64,000 nt of DNA from Tubiluchus corallicola (Eukaryota > Priapulida > Priapulimorpha > Priapulimorphida > Tubiluchidae), in NCBI GenBank assembly GCA_030141605.1, contig JAQGDQ010000243.1, forward strand, positions 273,001 to 337,000, given 5' to 3'. Positions 63,927 to 64,000 of this stretch are shown here, piece after piece. Under the pieces are notes generated by a model. It was not told the DNA's origin and did not search any database. It saw nothing but the letters and a program-made list of their open reading frames with translations. The translations under genes were made by a program, and so were the position numbers. Each line of letters begins with the position of its first letter. Position 1 is the stretch's first letter.

Positions 63927-64000
63927 TCAATCTGAATCTTCTTCAACAGAGTCAAACACGGAACTAGCAGTTTCTTCATTAACCGGCTTGCTATTTAACT
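63927..64000 (-). CDS. Possible C-terminus of a gene cut by the right edge
   Basis: A minus-strand frame ends with the acidic SVFDSVEEDSD and TGA at 63927. It is open to the window edge. Too short to identify; it may be chance. Confidence 0.3.
   Translation of the reverse strand, partial: LNSKPVNEETASSVFDSVEEDSD

Overview
This window is AT-rich animal nuclear DNA. The evidence is spliced genes with GT..AG introns, an intronless AP-1 subunit (JUN) with an animal-type promoter, a vertebrate-like eIF2B gamma gene, TTAGGG-type telomere repeats, 5S rRNA-derived sequences, and many SINE, LINE, LTR and MITE relics. The protein similarities are to Metazoa, but nothing here fixes a phylum; an invertebrate is most likely. 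Gene models were built by hand from codon phase, GT/AG sites and remembered protein families. No search was run.

Layout. 1-1703 (-): 5' end of the PIF1 DNA helicase, cut by the window edge. 4705-9836 (-): a tartrate-resistant (purple) acid phosphatase of the ACP5 type, five exons, lacking only its signal-peptide exon. 13091-24951 (+): EIF2B3, complete in 11 exons (454 aa), with introns full of mobile elements, a telomere-like block and a 68-bp minisatellite. 24991-25389: a 57-bp minisatellite directly after the EIF2B3 stop. 25.6-26.1 kb: a GC-rich island carrying a 5S rRNA relic. 27.3-30.1 kb (+): JUN with a distal AP-1 cluster, a compact promoter and a perfect 52-bp duplication of its 3' coding end. 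30-38 kb: gene-poor DNA with LINE and SINE fragments and a piggyBac-type MITE. 38981-47366 (-): one gene of seven coding exons whose phases join without a break. It encodes about 1435 aa with three tandem modules of paired BTB domains and C-terminal zinc fingers. 48.6-54.8 kb: LINE ends, a broken C-type lectin domain and a second 5S relic. 55711-59747 (-): three exons of a LamG/pentraxin-like extracellular domain. 57-64 kb: fold-back and tandem repeats, a candidate solo LTR and a 398-bp GATAA array.

The genes are ordinary neighbours, not an operon or a pathway. The most unusual items are the three-module BTB protein; a 6-bp-TSD MITE family with four copies and an internal near-empty site; a partial EIF2B3 duplication; and LTRs carrying perfect heat-shock elements, one of them inside an intron of EIF2B3, a translation-control gene.
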